DNA of 64,000 nt. It comes from Salvia splendens. Lineage: Eukaryota > Streptophyta > Magnoliopsida > Lamiales > Lamiaceae. Numbering within the stretch: the first letter of the stretch is position 1; every line of letters starts with the position of its first letter. Location: positions 13,105,197 through 13,169,196 of the forward strand of contig NC_056048.1 in the NCBI RefSeq assembly GCF_004379255.2, read 5' to 3'. Below the pieces are notes generated by a model. It saw nothing but the letters and a program-made list of their open reading frames with translations. It had not been told where the DNA came from and ran no database searches. Shown piece after piece: positions 30,977 through 41,803 of the stretch. The translations under genes and the position numbers were made by a program.

Positions 30977-32512
30977 ATGGGACAAGCTCCCTCTACCCAC
31001 GGCTATCCTCCCGATTCTGTCCCTGACCTCTCCCACCCCCACCACATCCATCTCTGCGCCTCCGTCGCTGCTCCTGAAGCCGATTGGCAGCTGTTAGACC
31101 ACACGGCTGAGATCCCAGACGAGTGCTTGGCTCTCGTGTTCCAATCGCTCAGCTCCGGCAACAGGAACTCCTGTTCCCTGGTTAGCCGCCGATGGCTCGC
31201 CGTGGAGGGGCAGAGTCGCCACCGCCTCACTCTGAACGCCGCCGCGCAGGTGGCGCCGAAACTCAGCTCCATCTTCACCAGATTCGACTCCGTCACGAAG
31301 CTCGCCCTCCGCTGTGACCGGAAATCCGTCAGCATAGACGACGACGCCTTGACCTTGATCTCCATCCGCTGCCCCAACCTCTCGCGCCTCAAGCTCCGCA
31401 GCTGCCGCGAGATCTCCGATGCTGGTATGCTAGCCCTAGCCACCAATTGCAAGTTCCTCCGCAAATTCTCCTGTGGATCCTGCATGTTTGGGGCTAAAGG
31501 CATGAGCGCGCTTCTCGATAACTGCTCCTCACTGGAGGAGCTCTCTGTGAAGCGATTGCGCGGAATCGACGATGGATTCGCGGAGCCGATCGGCTCCGGC
31601 GCTGCAGCGGCAGCGCTTAAATCAATTACGCTCAAGGAGCTCTACAACGGTCAGTGCTTCGGTCCGTTAATAGTTGGATCGAAGAATTTGAAAACACTGA
31701 AGATTTTGAGGTGTTTGGGGGATTGGGATAGAATGCTCGAGAGCATCACAAGTAGGAAAAATTGTTTATCAGAGATTCATCTGGAGAGGCTGCAGATGAG
31801 CGATTTTGGTTTATTTGCGGTTTCCAAGTGCCCTAATTTGGAGGTTTTTCACTTGGTGAAGGCGCCTGATTGCTCCAACGATGGGATTTTATCCATTGCT
31901 GAGAATTGTAGGGTTTTGAGAAAAGTCCACATCGATGGGTGGCGGACTAACCGAATTGGGGATGAAGGTTTGATCGGCATTGCGAAGAACAGCGTGAATC
32001 TCGTGGAATTAGTGCTGATTGGTGTGAATCTGAGCTCCGTAAGCTTAATGGCCATGGCGTTGAACTGCCAAAAATTGGAGAGATTGGCTCTGTGTGGGAG
32101 TGAAAACATTGGAGATGCTGAGATCACTTGTGTTGCGGATAAGTGCGTAGCTTTAAAGAAGCTCTGCATCAAGGGATGTCGTGTGACGGATACTGGGATT
32201 GAGGCTTTCGCGTTTGGGTGCCCTAATTTGGTGAAGATCAAGGTGAAGAAGTGCAGGGGAGTGACGAGTGAGGCCGTGGATTGGCTGAGGGCGAGGAGGG
32301 TGACGCTGTCTGTGAGCTTGGATGCCGATGAGATGGAGCCTGAGGTGCTGGAGGCTGCCACAGCCACTGATTACGCCCCCGACTTCCCACCAATAGCCAA
32401 TGCTCCTTCTACGAGCAATGCAGCGCCGCGGCTACCTAATAAGTCCAGGTTTAGCCTTCTCGCTTGTGCTTTTAGAAGGGTATCAAATGCTAATGCTACT
32501 TCAAATGTGTAG
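30977..32512 (+). CDS. F-box/LRR protein, VFB/SKIP2 type
   Basis: An intronless 511-codon gene, intact from ATG to TAG. MGQAPS at the start is the usual N-terminus of the VIER F-BOX (VFB1-4)/SKIP2 family, so I took the second in-frame start, not the upstream CTG-type extension. The F-box is at residues about 44-85 (IPDECLALVFQSLSSGNRNS and CSLVSRRW). After it come amino-terminal-type leucine-rich repeats in tandem, with the CPNLSRLKLRSC, CRVLRKVHIDGW and CPNLVKIKVKKC pattern. A Ser/Ala-rich tail ends the protein. The family length is about 500-530, so this is full length. In Arabidopsis, VFB proteins bind SKP1-like ASK proteins and act as substrate receptors of SCF ubiquitin ligases. GC-rich codon use in the 5' half is unlike the flanking transposons. 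A transposon remnant ends about 235 bases upstream. Confidence 0.9.
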   Translation: MGQAPSTHGYPPDSVPDLSHPHHIHLCASVAAPEADWQLLDHTAEIPDECLALVFQSLSSGNRNSCSLVSRRWLAVEGQSRHRLTLNAAAQVAPKLSSIFTRFDSVTKLALRCDRKSVSIDDDALTLISIRCPNLSRLKLRSCREISDAGMLALATNCKFLRKFSCGSCMFGAKGMSALLDNCSSLEELSVKRLRGIDDGFAEPIGSGAAAAALKSITLKELYNGQCFGPLIVGSKNLKTLKILRCLGDWDRMLESITSRKNCLSEIHLERLQMSDFGLFAVSKCPNLEVFHLVKAPDCSNDGILSIAENCRVLRKVHIDGWRTNRIGDEGLIGIAKNSVNLVELVLIGVNLSSVSLMAMALNCQKLERLALCGSENIGDAEITCVADKCVALKKLCIKGCRVTDTGIEAFAFGCPNLVKIKVKKCRGVTSEAVDWLRARRVTLSVSLDADEMEPEVLEAATATDYAPDFPPIANAPSTSNAAPRLPNKSRFSLLACAFRRVSNANATSNV

Positions 32513-33180
32513 AGATGCATTGTTCTCTTGATACATACATGACTTTATTCAATTCTTGATGTTGTTTGTATGTAAACTGACCAATTCATTAAGATCCCTT
32601 TTTACGGACATGATTAAATATTTGCTTCATGAGTTCATGGACATGAATGACATTAATTTTGTTTCTTTATTTCTTCGTGAGATGTTGTTCTTATCTGGCT
32701 CAATGTACTTTTCAACTTTTTCATTGTTGTTCATGTTGTTTTTTGAAGTGTGGGGTTGCATATAGTTTGTGTTACCTTTACAACATAGTCATGGACTAAT
32801 CTGATTTTAATTAATCTCTTGAGAAACTTGATTAAGGGGTGTTTGGTTTGGTAGATTAGACATATCTTAGTTCCATGATATACGTTGTTTGGTTGAGTTG
32901 ACTAGCATGATATTTAGTCGTCTTGACTTTCGCCTATTACCAAATTAATCTCGACTGATCGAAAACCGGTTTTGTCACTTCTATTTAGTGATTCAACTGT
33001 TTCAATGGCTACTTAGTCTTCGGCATATTGTATATAAAAATTCCATTACTTTGGAACGTGTCATAGGTTGATGTTGTGGAAACAATGGCTAGTCTTCGCC
33101 ATATTGAGTATAAAAATTCCATGACTTTGGAACATGTCATAGGTTGGTGTTGTGGCAAGTCTCGTGGACTTTGAATTCGA
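32513..33180. other. F-box 3' flank with an imperfect tandem duplication
   Basis: No gene. 33003-33082 and 33083-33158 are imperfect tandem copies (shared TATAAAAATTCCAT and TGTCATAGGTTG). Confidence 0.5.
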
Positions 33181-33194
33181 GTTGGTCCATTACT

Positions 33195-33302
33195 TTTTTT
33201 TATTGATAAATGAACATAATTTAAAGGTCGTATGATGGATTTGAATACGAGACCTTTAACCTCAAGTGCTAATCAATTGACCGACAAACCAACACATGCA
33301 CG
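33195..33302 (-). repeat. short SINE-like insertion with target duplication
   Basis: About 108 bp on the minus strand. GGTCAATTGATTAGCACTTG is A-box-like and GGTCTCGTATTCAAATCC is B-box-like. The insert ends in A's (TTTTTTT on plus at about 33194-33200). It is flanked by GTTGGTCCATTACT (33181-33194) and GTTGGTCCTTTGCT (33303-33316), 12 of 14 identical. Confidence 0.5.
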
Positions 33303-33360
33303 TGTTGGTCCTTTGCTTTGGTTGTGCAAGTGTGGGTTGTCACTTGTCTAATTCGTGATA

Positions 33361-34445
33361 TACTCCATCCGTCCGTGAATATGAGTCCTTCTTTCCATTT
33401 TGGCACGTCTGCGAATAGGAGCCCCGGTTCATTAATACTATAAATGGTAAAGAAGCCTCACATTCCACTCACATATAATTTAAAACTAATATATACAAGT
33501 GAGACTCATTGACGAGGATCCAAGTAATTTAAGATCCATTTCTCAAGAAATTACCCATGTTTGATCTAGATATTTTTATGAGATTGATTTTCAATTTCTC
33601 AATAAAAACAAAGGATAAAAAAGAGATCTAATCACAAAAATTGAATCTAAACTAGAAAGGATGGTAGATTAGGAAAGGAAAGCATGTGTATAATGATGAG
33701 ACAAAGAGCTACAACCATATGACCTTAACCAAAAGAATGGAGACAACCCTAGACAACTTTCATTAGCTCTATCACCCCTTGGCTCCACTACTTAATGGAT
33801 ACACTCCATTGATGCATACCTCTACTTGAATCAATTAAGAATGGAAACAAGTAACCTTCAAGGAAGGAATTGAATACAATCCTCAAAGAGGAAACTCACT
33901 AGGGTAGTAATTTTAATTCAGCAAAATCTAAGGAAAGAAATGACATCAAAAGGTATTTATACTAGGGTCCAATTCCCAAGGAAAAGGCCCACAAAATCTG
34001 GTCCGCGTCACTCTACCCGATCGGGTGAACTTAAGGGGTGTTAAGTCACCCGGCCGGGTGAAACCTCCCGACTCCCTCACGCCTTGGACGAGGCACCCGG
34101 CCGGGTAGTTGTGTAGGTACTCGATCGGGTGTTGTTCGAATGCCTTGATGCCTCCAGTGAATGGCACTCGGCCGGGTGAGGTAGCGCCTCATAAACCACC
34201 CGACTGGGTGGAAGTACGAGTCTCGCCGCATGCTCCTCGACCTTCGTAGACTCCTCCAGCATGGCTTTTTAGATGAAAGTGGAGAGTCCCTCATGTAGGC
34301 GCCTCGTCATAGACCTCGTCATGGGCCTTCCGGGCGTGGTCGTATCACTCATATTCCACTAACTTTCTACAACCTACTGTTGTTAACATTTCTTAGAACC
34401 CGTACCGTAAAGAAATGAGACTCCTATTCGCGGATGGAGTGAGTA
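33361..34445. mobile_element. Stowaway-type MITE split by a solo LTR
   Basis: The left half (33361-33509) begins TACTCCATCCGTCCGTGAAT. The right half (34348-34445) ends GACTCCTATTCGCGGATGGA plus GTGAGTA. The halves join at CTCAT, which is duplicated around the 838-bp solo LTR. Confidence 0.8.
33510..34347. repeat. solo LTR, 838 bp
   Basis: Begins TGACGAGGATCC and ends GGTCGTATCA. It is flanked on both sides by CTCAT (33505-33509, 34348-34352), a perfect 5-bp target duplication, and sits inside a MITE, which fixes the borders. No internal element sequence is present, so it formed by recombination between two LTRs. It contains six ACYCGRYCGGGT palindromes (34015-34209). Confidence 0.8.
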
Positions 34446-35025
34446 TGTATTTGATGTTTTCTTTATTTTATTGATTTAATTGCAAATTAAATATCAGCCC
34501 TAAAATGTTTTGTCTATTTAAATAATTCAATTTTAAGACATAGTAATGTTTCAGTTTTTCATTTAGAAGGAAATTTATCTCTTTCTTAAATGATCACAAA
34601 TTTATCTATTCAGGTTTTGGTTCAGGTATCATGAATTTCCCGATCTGACCCAAAAATTGCTGTGTATTGAGACTGGGTTCATGTACCTACATTTCTGAAA
34701 AATCGGATATCGAGTAGGAACATCATTTGCTGAATTCTACGTTTCATTAAAAGTTCATGGGAAATAACTTAATCTTCTTTCACATGAAATGAAAAGGATT
34801 TAATGATCGTCAGTGAAAGCAAACTTCACATGAAATGAAAAGGATTTAATGATCGTCAGTGAAAGCAAATTGGTCGTTTGTTTGCTATTTTGAAATATCT
34901 TCCCATTTATTGCAGCAAGATCTGCCCCTCCGTTGCCAACTGCGCTACGCCCCTGCGGGCAATATCTTCCCATTTATATTTTTGTGTAAAGTGAATATGC
35001 ATAATTGCATCAACTATGCTATGTA
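34446..35025. other. spacer with two local duplications
   Basis: 34778-34823 and 34824-34869 are a 46-bp tandem duplication (GAAAAGGATTTAATGATCGT). 34910-34960 is a 51-bp GC-rich insert flanked by a 16-bp direct repeat (AATATCTTCCCATTTA at 34894 and 34961). Weak similarity to hAT end sequence is seen near 34600-34720. Confidence 0.45.
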
Positions 35026-35030
35026 CCAAA

Positions 35031-35465
35031 TGTTGGTAGATTGTGATAGCTTCGGTTTTGAGCTCGGCTGTTGAGTTCGGTTTTTGAGCTCGGTGATGGT
35101 GTTCGGTGTCAGAGCTCGGTGTTACGAGCTTAATCGAGTTCGGTGTTAGAGTTCGGTAGTTCGGCACCAAGTTCGGTAGCTCGGCAGCTCCGTGGTCTGG
35201 AGAGAACGATCAAAACATGAAGAAGAGTTCGGCTGTTATAACAACTCGTTTCAACAGCCGTTGGATGTACTTAGTTAGTCATGTTTAATCCTGACCGTTA
35301 GATGGAAAATAGCCGTTAGTTAGTTTTGAGCTTTTAATAGTTTGTTATTCTGCTTTATTCAGTAACATTTTCATCTTCCGTTTCTGGTGAATAAAATTCT
35401 CTTTCGATTTCCAAGTCTTGATTTTTCCTCTCCCAACATTCGACAATCTGTAGCTAGGATTAACA
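35031..35465 (+). repeat. 5' LTR of copia 3
   Basis: 435 bp with many GTTCGG/GCTCGG repeats in its first 200 bases. The next bases, TTGGCGCCGTCTGTGGGAAA, are the likely primer binding site; I did not identify the tRNA. Confidence 0.95.
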
Positions 35466-35529
35466 ATTGGCGCCGTCTGTGGGAAAGAGGTGAAAGGAGG
35501 TTGGTTTGCGGACGATTCAAACGATCTCG

Positions 35530-38500
35530 ATGGCGACAAGGCTTGAGGCTGAGAAATTCACAGGCAAGAATGATTACGGTCTGTGGAAGATGAAAATGAA
35601 AGCGATTCTGATCGATCGTGGTTTGGCGGCGGTTTTGGCTCCGGTAGATAAGGAGAATGCGCCAGTTCTTGATGAGAAAGCACAGGCGAAGTTCGATGAA
35701 ATGATACAGCGAGCTCACAGTGCGGTTATTCTTTGTCTCAGTGATAAAGTTCTGAGGGAGGTTCAAGAAGCGACCACGGCGGTTGAGGTGCTAGCGAAGT
35801 TAGATGAGGTCTATTTGGCAAAATCCCTGGCCAATAGGCTCTATATGAAGAAGAGACTGTATTCGTACAATTTTGTAGCCGAAAAATCGATCGTCGAACA
35901 ATTGGAAGATTTTAATAAGATCATTGATGATCTTGGGTCCGTGGATGTGAAGATCACGGATGAAGACAAGGCTATACTGGTCTTGAATGCGTTGCCAAGT
36001 TCGTATGATCAGCTAAGCGATGCAATAATCTACGGCAGAGATAAGCCAATCACATATGCCGAGGTTCATGCTGCGTTGATGGCGAAAGAGATGCTGCGAT
36101 TGACAGGTGGGAAGGCATTGGAGACACAGGCTGAGAGTCTCAATGTCAAGAAATTCAAGAATAAGAGTTTCAAGAAAAACCAATATAATGAGTTTAAGCC
36201 TTCAAGCTCGGAGGGGAGAGAAACTCGGTCCTGCCACTGGTGCAAGAAACCAGGGCACCTCAAAAAGGATTGCTTCGTGTGGAAGAAAAAGCAAGCGGCT
36301 GAGGGAGGAAAAGCTGTCAACACAGCAGAATATTGCGAAGAGGATGAAGTTTCTGTTGCTTTGAATGTGATGGAGGAAAAGGGAAAGGAATCTTGGATAA
36401 TGGATTCAGGGTGTAGCTTCCACATGAGCCCGAATCTGGACTGGTTCGAAGACATTAAAGAGTCAACAGGAACTGTCATTCTAGGCAACAACCAAGTGTG
36501 CTTGATAAAAGGCATAGGTACCATCAAGTTGAAGATGGAGAATGGGTGTATGGTGACTCTGAGTGATGTTAGGTATATTCCTGATGTTAAAAGGAATCTA
36601 ATATCCTTAGGCTCTCTTGAAAGAAAGGGATGCAGATTTGTCTCTGAAGGTGGGCAGATGGTTGTTAGTAAGGCAGGAAGATCTATCTTGAAGGCAACTA
36701 GAAAAGGCAGTCTATATTACATGATGGCTGCTGTTCAGAGAAGAGACTCAGGGCATGCACACAATGTGGTTGGTGATTCTTTGAGTCTGTGGCATACCAG
36801 ATTGGGGCACCCAGCAATTGGTAGTATAAAGGAACTGGTCAAGAAGGGTGTATTGCAATGCTCAGATCAGACTGATACAACTCAATGTGAGGAGTGTGTG
36901 TTAGGGAAAGCCAAGAAGTTGCCATATCCCAACAGCACACATTCTTCAACAATGCCTCTAGATTATGCCCATAGTGATCTTTGGGGGCCTGCACAGGAGA
37001 ATTCAATTGGAGGTGGCAGATACTACATGAGCATCATAGATGATTTCAGTAGAAAGGTCTGGATTTACATATTGAAGCAGAAGTCAGAGGCTTTCAGCTG
37101 TTTCAAAACTCATCAAACTCTTTGGACAGAAACTCCAACCCGTTATCTGTCCTCAAGCATTTCAAAGGCATCAAAAGACACAAAACAGTTCCATTAAATC
37201 CGCAACAAAATGGAGTGGCCGAGAGGGTAAACCGCACTATCCTTGAGAGAGTTAGATGCATGATCTTGGCTGCTGGGATGAAGAAGCGGTTCTGGGCAGA
37301 GGCTGCATCCACAGCTGTTAAACTGATCAATAAATGTCCTTCTTCCAGCATTGGAGGGGACACACCAGATTTCAGATGGTATGGGAAGCATAGTGGCTAT
37401 GATGGCTTGAGGACTTTCGGTTGTAAAGCTTTTGCTCATGTGAAGCAAGGTAAATTGGAAGCAAGGGCCCTAAAATGTGTTATGATTGGATACCAATCGG
37501 GTGTGAAGGGCTATCGGTTGTGGTGTGTGGAGCCAGGAAATGAAAGAGTTGTGATAAGTAGGGATGTAACTTTCTGGGAAGGTGAGCTGCCTTTTAAGAA
37601 AAATTCAGAGACTGCAGTAGATAGTTCTGGATTTGAGGTGGAGATTGGGGGAGTTCAACAGGAGCAGCAGGATGAAGATGAAAGAGAATCTGAGTTTCCT
37701 GATGCCTCTGATCTTGGACAACCAACTCAGACGGCAGCAACACCAAATGAGCCAGGAAGCTATAAGCTGGTTAGAGACCGAGGTAAAAGGATCAGAAAGC
37801 CACCAGAGAGATACTCTGATGCTGAGTTCCTGTTTTATGCATTACTAGTAGCTGAGGAAATAGAGTTCTCAGAGCCAAGCACTTATGAAGAGGCTATGGA
37901 CAGTAAAGATGCAGAAAAATGGATGCAAGCCATGATTGAGGAGATTGATTCACTGCTTAGAAATGGGACTTGGGTGCTGGTGGAAAGGCCCAATGGTAGA
38001 AGGGTAGTGAGTTGCAAATGGATTTTCAAACAGAAGCTGGAAGGAGCTGATGGTAAAAGTGTCAGATTTAAAGCAAGGTTGGTTGCTAGGGGTTTCACAC
38101 AAGAACATGGTATTGACTATGATGAAGTGTTTTCACCTGTTGTGAAACACACTAGTATCAGAATCTTGTTGGCTATTGTTGCAAGAAGAGATTGGGAGCT
38201 TGAACAACTTGATGTCAAGACAGCCTTCTTGCATGGAGACTTGAAAGAAACCATCTATATGGCACAACCAAAAGGCTTTGAGAGGCCAGGTGATGAGGGA
38301 AAGGTGTGCTTGTTGAAAAGGAGCATATATGGTCTGAAACAAGCAAGTAGGCAGTGGCATAAGAAGTTTGATGATCACATGGTTAAGAGTGGTTTTCTGA
38401 AATCAAGCTATGATGAGTGTGTCTACATTAAGAGTGTAGGTGGAGCTGCTGTGGCATACTTACTCTTATATGTGGATGATATGCTCTTGGCTGGAGCAAG

Positions 38501-39458
38501 TTTGAAAGAAATTCAGAAAGTTAAGGCTGATCTCAGTAATGCTTTTGAGATGAAGGATTTAGGCTCTGCAAAACGAATTCTGGGTATGTCTATTTTCAGA
38601 GATAGAAAGAAGAGAGAGATTGTGTTGTCTCAAACTGATTATGTGCAGAGAATACTCAAGAGGTTCCAGATGAGTAACATTAAGGAAGTCTCAGTTCCTA
38701 TGAGCCAACAATATAAATTGTCTGCAGACCAGAAACCAAAATGTAAGGCTGAGGAAGATGAGATGAGACAGATCCCTTATGCTAGCATCATTGGTAGCAT
38801 CATGTATGCTATGATTAGCACAAGGCCGGATGTGGCACAAGCTATTTCAGTAACAAGTAGATATATGTCCAACCATGGTAAGGAGCATTGGGCTGCACTG
38901 AAGTGGTTGATGAGATACTTGAAAGGAGCATCGGATGTTGGTATTCTGTTCAAGGGAGGAGAAGACCATGAAGGGGATGCTTTGGTTGGCTGGTGTGACT
39001 CTGATTTTGCTGGTAACTTAGACACCAGGAGATCTCAGTCTGGGTTCCTATTTACTTTGTATGGATCCGTCATCAGCTGGAAAAGCAGCTTGCAGGGAGT
39101 GGTTGCATTATCAACCACAGAGGCTGAGTTCATGGCTATGACATCTGCTGTGAAAGAAAGCAAGTGGCTAAAGGGGATTTTGGAGGATTTTGGTGTAAAG
39201 CAATGTAGTGTGAGCATTGGTTGTGACAACAACAGTGCATTGAGCTTGGCTAAGCATCAAGTATATCACGAGAGGAGTAAGCACATAGACGTGAGGTTGC
39301 ACTTCATTAGGGAGGAGATTGAAAGAGGCAATGTGAAAGTCTTCAAAGTTCACACTTCAGAAAACCCGGCAGATATGTTGACTAAGCCATTACCTAAGGA
39401 AAAGTTTCTGCTATGTTTGAAACTGGTGGGACTGGAGAGGAGGAGTTCTGGTTGGTGA
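35530..39458 (+). pseudogene. copia 3 gag-pol, disrupted by an integrase micro-inversion
   Basis: The start is ATG at 35530 (MATRLEAEKFTGKNDYGLW). Gag has the UBN2 region and a zinc knuckle, CHWCKKPGHLKKDC. The protease has DSGCSFHM, pre-integrase LWHTRLGHP and the first integrase Asp in HSDLWGP. Near 37107-37171 the sequence is inverted: the plus strand leaves frame, while the minus strand reads RTDNGLEF, the segment with the second catalytic Asp. After it the plus strand resumes in another frame with NPQQNGVAERVNR, reverse transcriptase (CKWIFKQ, DVKTAFLHG, YVDDMLLAG) and RNase H (WCDSDFAG, ALSTTEAEF), ending at 39458. Everything outside the inversion is open, so the two long frames (to 37197 and from about 37122) were one polyprotein. 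Integrase is therefore inactive, while reverse transcriptase and RNase H motifs are intact. Confidence 0.85.
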
Positions 39459-39480
39459 CTCCGCTATCACAGGTGGAGTT

Positions 39481-39915
39481 TGTTGGTAGATTGTGATAGC
39501 TTCGGTTTTGAGCTCGGCTGTTGAGTTCGGTTTTTGAGCTCGGTGATGGTGTTCGGTGTCAGAGCTCGGTGTTACGAGCTTAATCGAGTTCGGTGTTAGA
39601 GTTCGGTAGTTCGGCACCAAGTTCGGTAGCTCGGCAGCTCCGTGGTCTGGAGAGAACGATCAAAACATGAAGAAGAGTTCGGCTGTTATAACAACTCGTT
39701 TCAACAGCCGTTGGATGTACTTAGTTAGTCATGTTTAATCCTGACCGTTAGATGGAAAATAGCCGTTAGTTAGTTTTGAGCTTTTAATAGTTTGTTATTC
39801 TGCTTTATTCAGTAACATTTTCATCTTCCGTTTCTGGTGAATAAAATTCTCTTTCGATTTCCAAGTCTTGATTTTTCCTCTCCCAACATTCGACAATCTG
39901 TAGCTAGGATTAACA
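39481..39915 (+). repeat. 3' LTR of copia 3
   Basis: Identical by eye to 35031-35465. The preceding purine-rich CACAGGTGGAGTT is the likely polypurine tract. Confidence 0.95.
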
Positions 39916-39920
39916 CCAAA

Positions 39921-40927
39921 TACTCCATTAAGAAATTGAAGTTGCAAAAAATTATCAAACTGTCGGGGCTGGCTTATAAACTAATTTAATACATTTAGTA
40001 TCAAAATTATTGGTTCGGATATCCGAATCGTGTACTTGGATACTCTGAGATATATTTCGGGTCGAGCATCACATAACACATTAGCTAATTTTTGGGTCGG
40101 GTATCTATCCACATGTATCCGATTGTCACTCCTAGAGTAGCATCTATTATCATTGAAATTTGAAATCAAGTGAATGGTTTGGAAACTTATATTCTTCATC
40201 TTATCATGTTTTAAATTTCTACATTAGACATTCGGTGATAAAGTAATGCAGTGAAAAACGGCATGGCTGAACCGGTTTTCCTTTTAAATTGCAACAAAGT
40301 TAACATAGCAAGGTTTAGTGTATGTTGGAATCAAATTAATGATTTACACAAATCATCACATAAATCATACATATCGAATACGATTGATAAACATGAAACG
40401 GAAGCGGATATGGATTCAGATTCATGGTGTTGATGTTGATGTTCTTGATGATTCTAAAGTATGGAAATTAGTTTTTCAAGTGTCAAGATTGCACTTGAGG
40501 ACCATAACCATGTATTTAGAGAATAAGTCCTTTATTATAACTTTAATTTCACCCATAAAAAATTTAAGTTATCCAAAATAGCATTTGCACAATAGTCCAC
40601 ATACTTTTATAGATAATCCTTTGACCCTATAAGTTGTATAACCTTAGTAGACAACGTAATCGAGTCATTCAATAAATAATCATAAATACCATATTAAAAT
40701 GTTCCAACAAACTAAACTTTATATTTAAAGAAAATTACAATAGAAAACATACTAAATATAAAGTAAATTAGAAAAAATTTGAAAACATATTCAACATTAA
40801 GTAAACTAGAAAAATATATATGAAATACTTATGTCGACTTCAACCTTACTTGAAATCCAGGTCATTTCAGACGTCTTAGTACTTTTTGAAAAAATAAATT
40901 AATTATATTGAGCTAGCAATAAGAATA
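39921..40927. other. AT-rich DNA with a hAT-like end fragment
   Basis: Minus-strand AGGAGTGACAATCGGATACA near 40120-40135, with GGGTCGGGTATC and GGTTCGGATATCC, resembles the terminal region of a plant hAT element. No partner end or transposase. The remainder is AT-rich without coding frames. Confidence 0.35.
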
Positions 40928-41093
40928 TACTCCATCCGTACCAAGGTGAATGTCATACTTGCCTTTTTAGTTTGTCTCACACAACATGTCACATTTTTTA
41001 TTTGGAAAATGTTTTCTCTTGCTTTAATCTATAAAAATATATTTTCTCTCTCTACATAACACACAAAACTTCTTATAAATCTAACTAGTTGTG
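40928..41093. mobile_element. Stowaway-type MITE, right end missing
   Basis: Begins TACTCCATCCGTACCAAGGT and has the CTCTCTCTAC interior. The matching right end is absent before the gypsy gag at 41094. Confidence 0.5.
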
Positions 41094-41780
41094 AATCTCG
41101 GCAACGGGCAGCCGCTGGATGTGATCGGCAGCAGATCTGCTCCTTGTTCAATATTCTCATTCTCCTTTCCATTTTCTCTCCTTGTTCTGCCCAGATCTGC
41201 TGCATGGGGAGGCTCGTAGGTGGTCCCACTGAGCAATTGTACAGCATGCCAATATCCCTTGGATTGATCTTTGGTAAGCTGGGAAACGTCCCTGGTGTGT
41301 GTTTGCTTCCTGTTGCGGTAGCCAAGACTTCTATATGATACTCCAACTCTCCTACTTGTACAGCAAGATTTGACAAACTCTGCTCCAGAAGTCCAGTATT
41401 CCTTTCCAAATTGTCCAGTCTTTGGTTTGTTACTCTCATATTCTCTTGCACCTCAACTACACATTTCCAATAATTCCTCCCATTTAGAGAGGGGTTGTTC
41501 TTCCATACCTGCACATATTTCTAAATTTTCGTTACCATAGTAATCTTGTGCAGGGTATGCATAAACAGAGCAATCATTATAGTAGTATACTCCCCCTGTC
41601 AGGGTTATAATATTCTCCATAGTATCCTCCTTGTTGCTCTTCATTGTAATAGTAATGATCCTTCATCCCTGTGGAGAAGTCCATTAGATTAAAACAAAAC
41701 AAAATAAAATTAAAAACTAAAAACAATAAAAATCCAAAGTAGTAAAATAGTCCGTTTGAAGATATCAATCACGTAGTGAA
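41094..41780 (-). pseudogene. gypsy gag fragment
   Basis: The minus strand downstream of a tRNA-Asp-type primer site has frames with Tyr/Gln-rich N-terminal sequence (YYYNEEQQGGYYGEYY). A helical gag-like segment follows (LDNLERNTGLLEQSLSNLAV, then QVGELEYHIE). Frameshifts separate them and the sequence ends at 41094. No protease or pol is present, so the element is truncated. Confidence 0.5.
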
Positions 41781-41784
41781 TGTT

Positions 41785-41803
41785 ATCCCCGACAAAGGCG
41801 CCA
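41785..41803 (-). other. primer binding site, tRNA-Asp type
   Basis: The minus strand reads TGGCGCCTTTGTCGGGGAT, with two mismatches to the tRNA-Asp 3' end, close to the LTR edge at 41810. Confidence 0.65.

Larger units (their letters stand above)
35031..39915 (+). mobile_element. Ty1/copia retrotransposon 3, recent insertion
   Basis: A 4,885-bp element with two 435-bp LTRs that I read as identical base for base. It has TGTTGG...TAACA ends and a perfect CCAAA target duplication (35026-35030, 39916-39920). Internal sequence runs from primer site to gag, protease, integrase, reverse transcriptase, RNase H. Identical LTRs mean very recent insertion. Confidence 0.95.

Noticed and set aside
31003..31635. 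210-codon minus-strand frame at the 5' end of the F-box gene
   Set aside because: GC-rich shadow frame of the real coding strand.
31849..32367. 172-codon minus-strand frame inside the F-box gene
   Set aside because: Antisense shadow of the leucine-rich repeat region; composition follows the plus-strand codons, with no promoter or domain.
37103..37363. Minus-strand reading frame overlapping copia 3 integrase
   Set aside because: It is open mainly because a short inverted piece of integrase lies at its end; the remainder is antisense to the pol gene.
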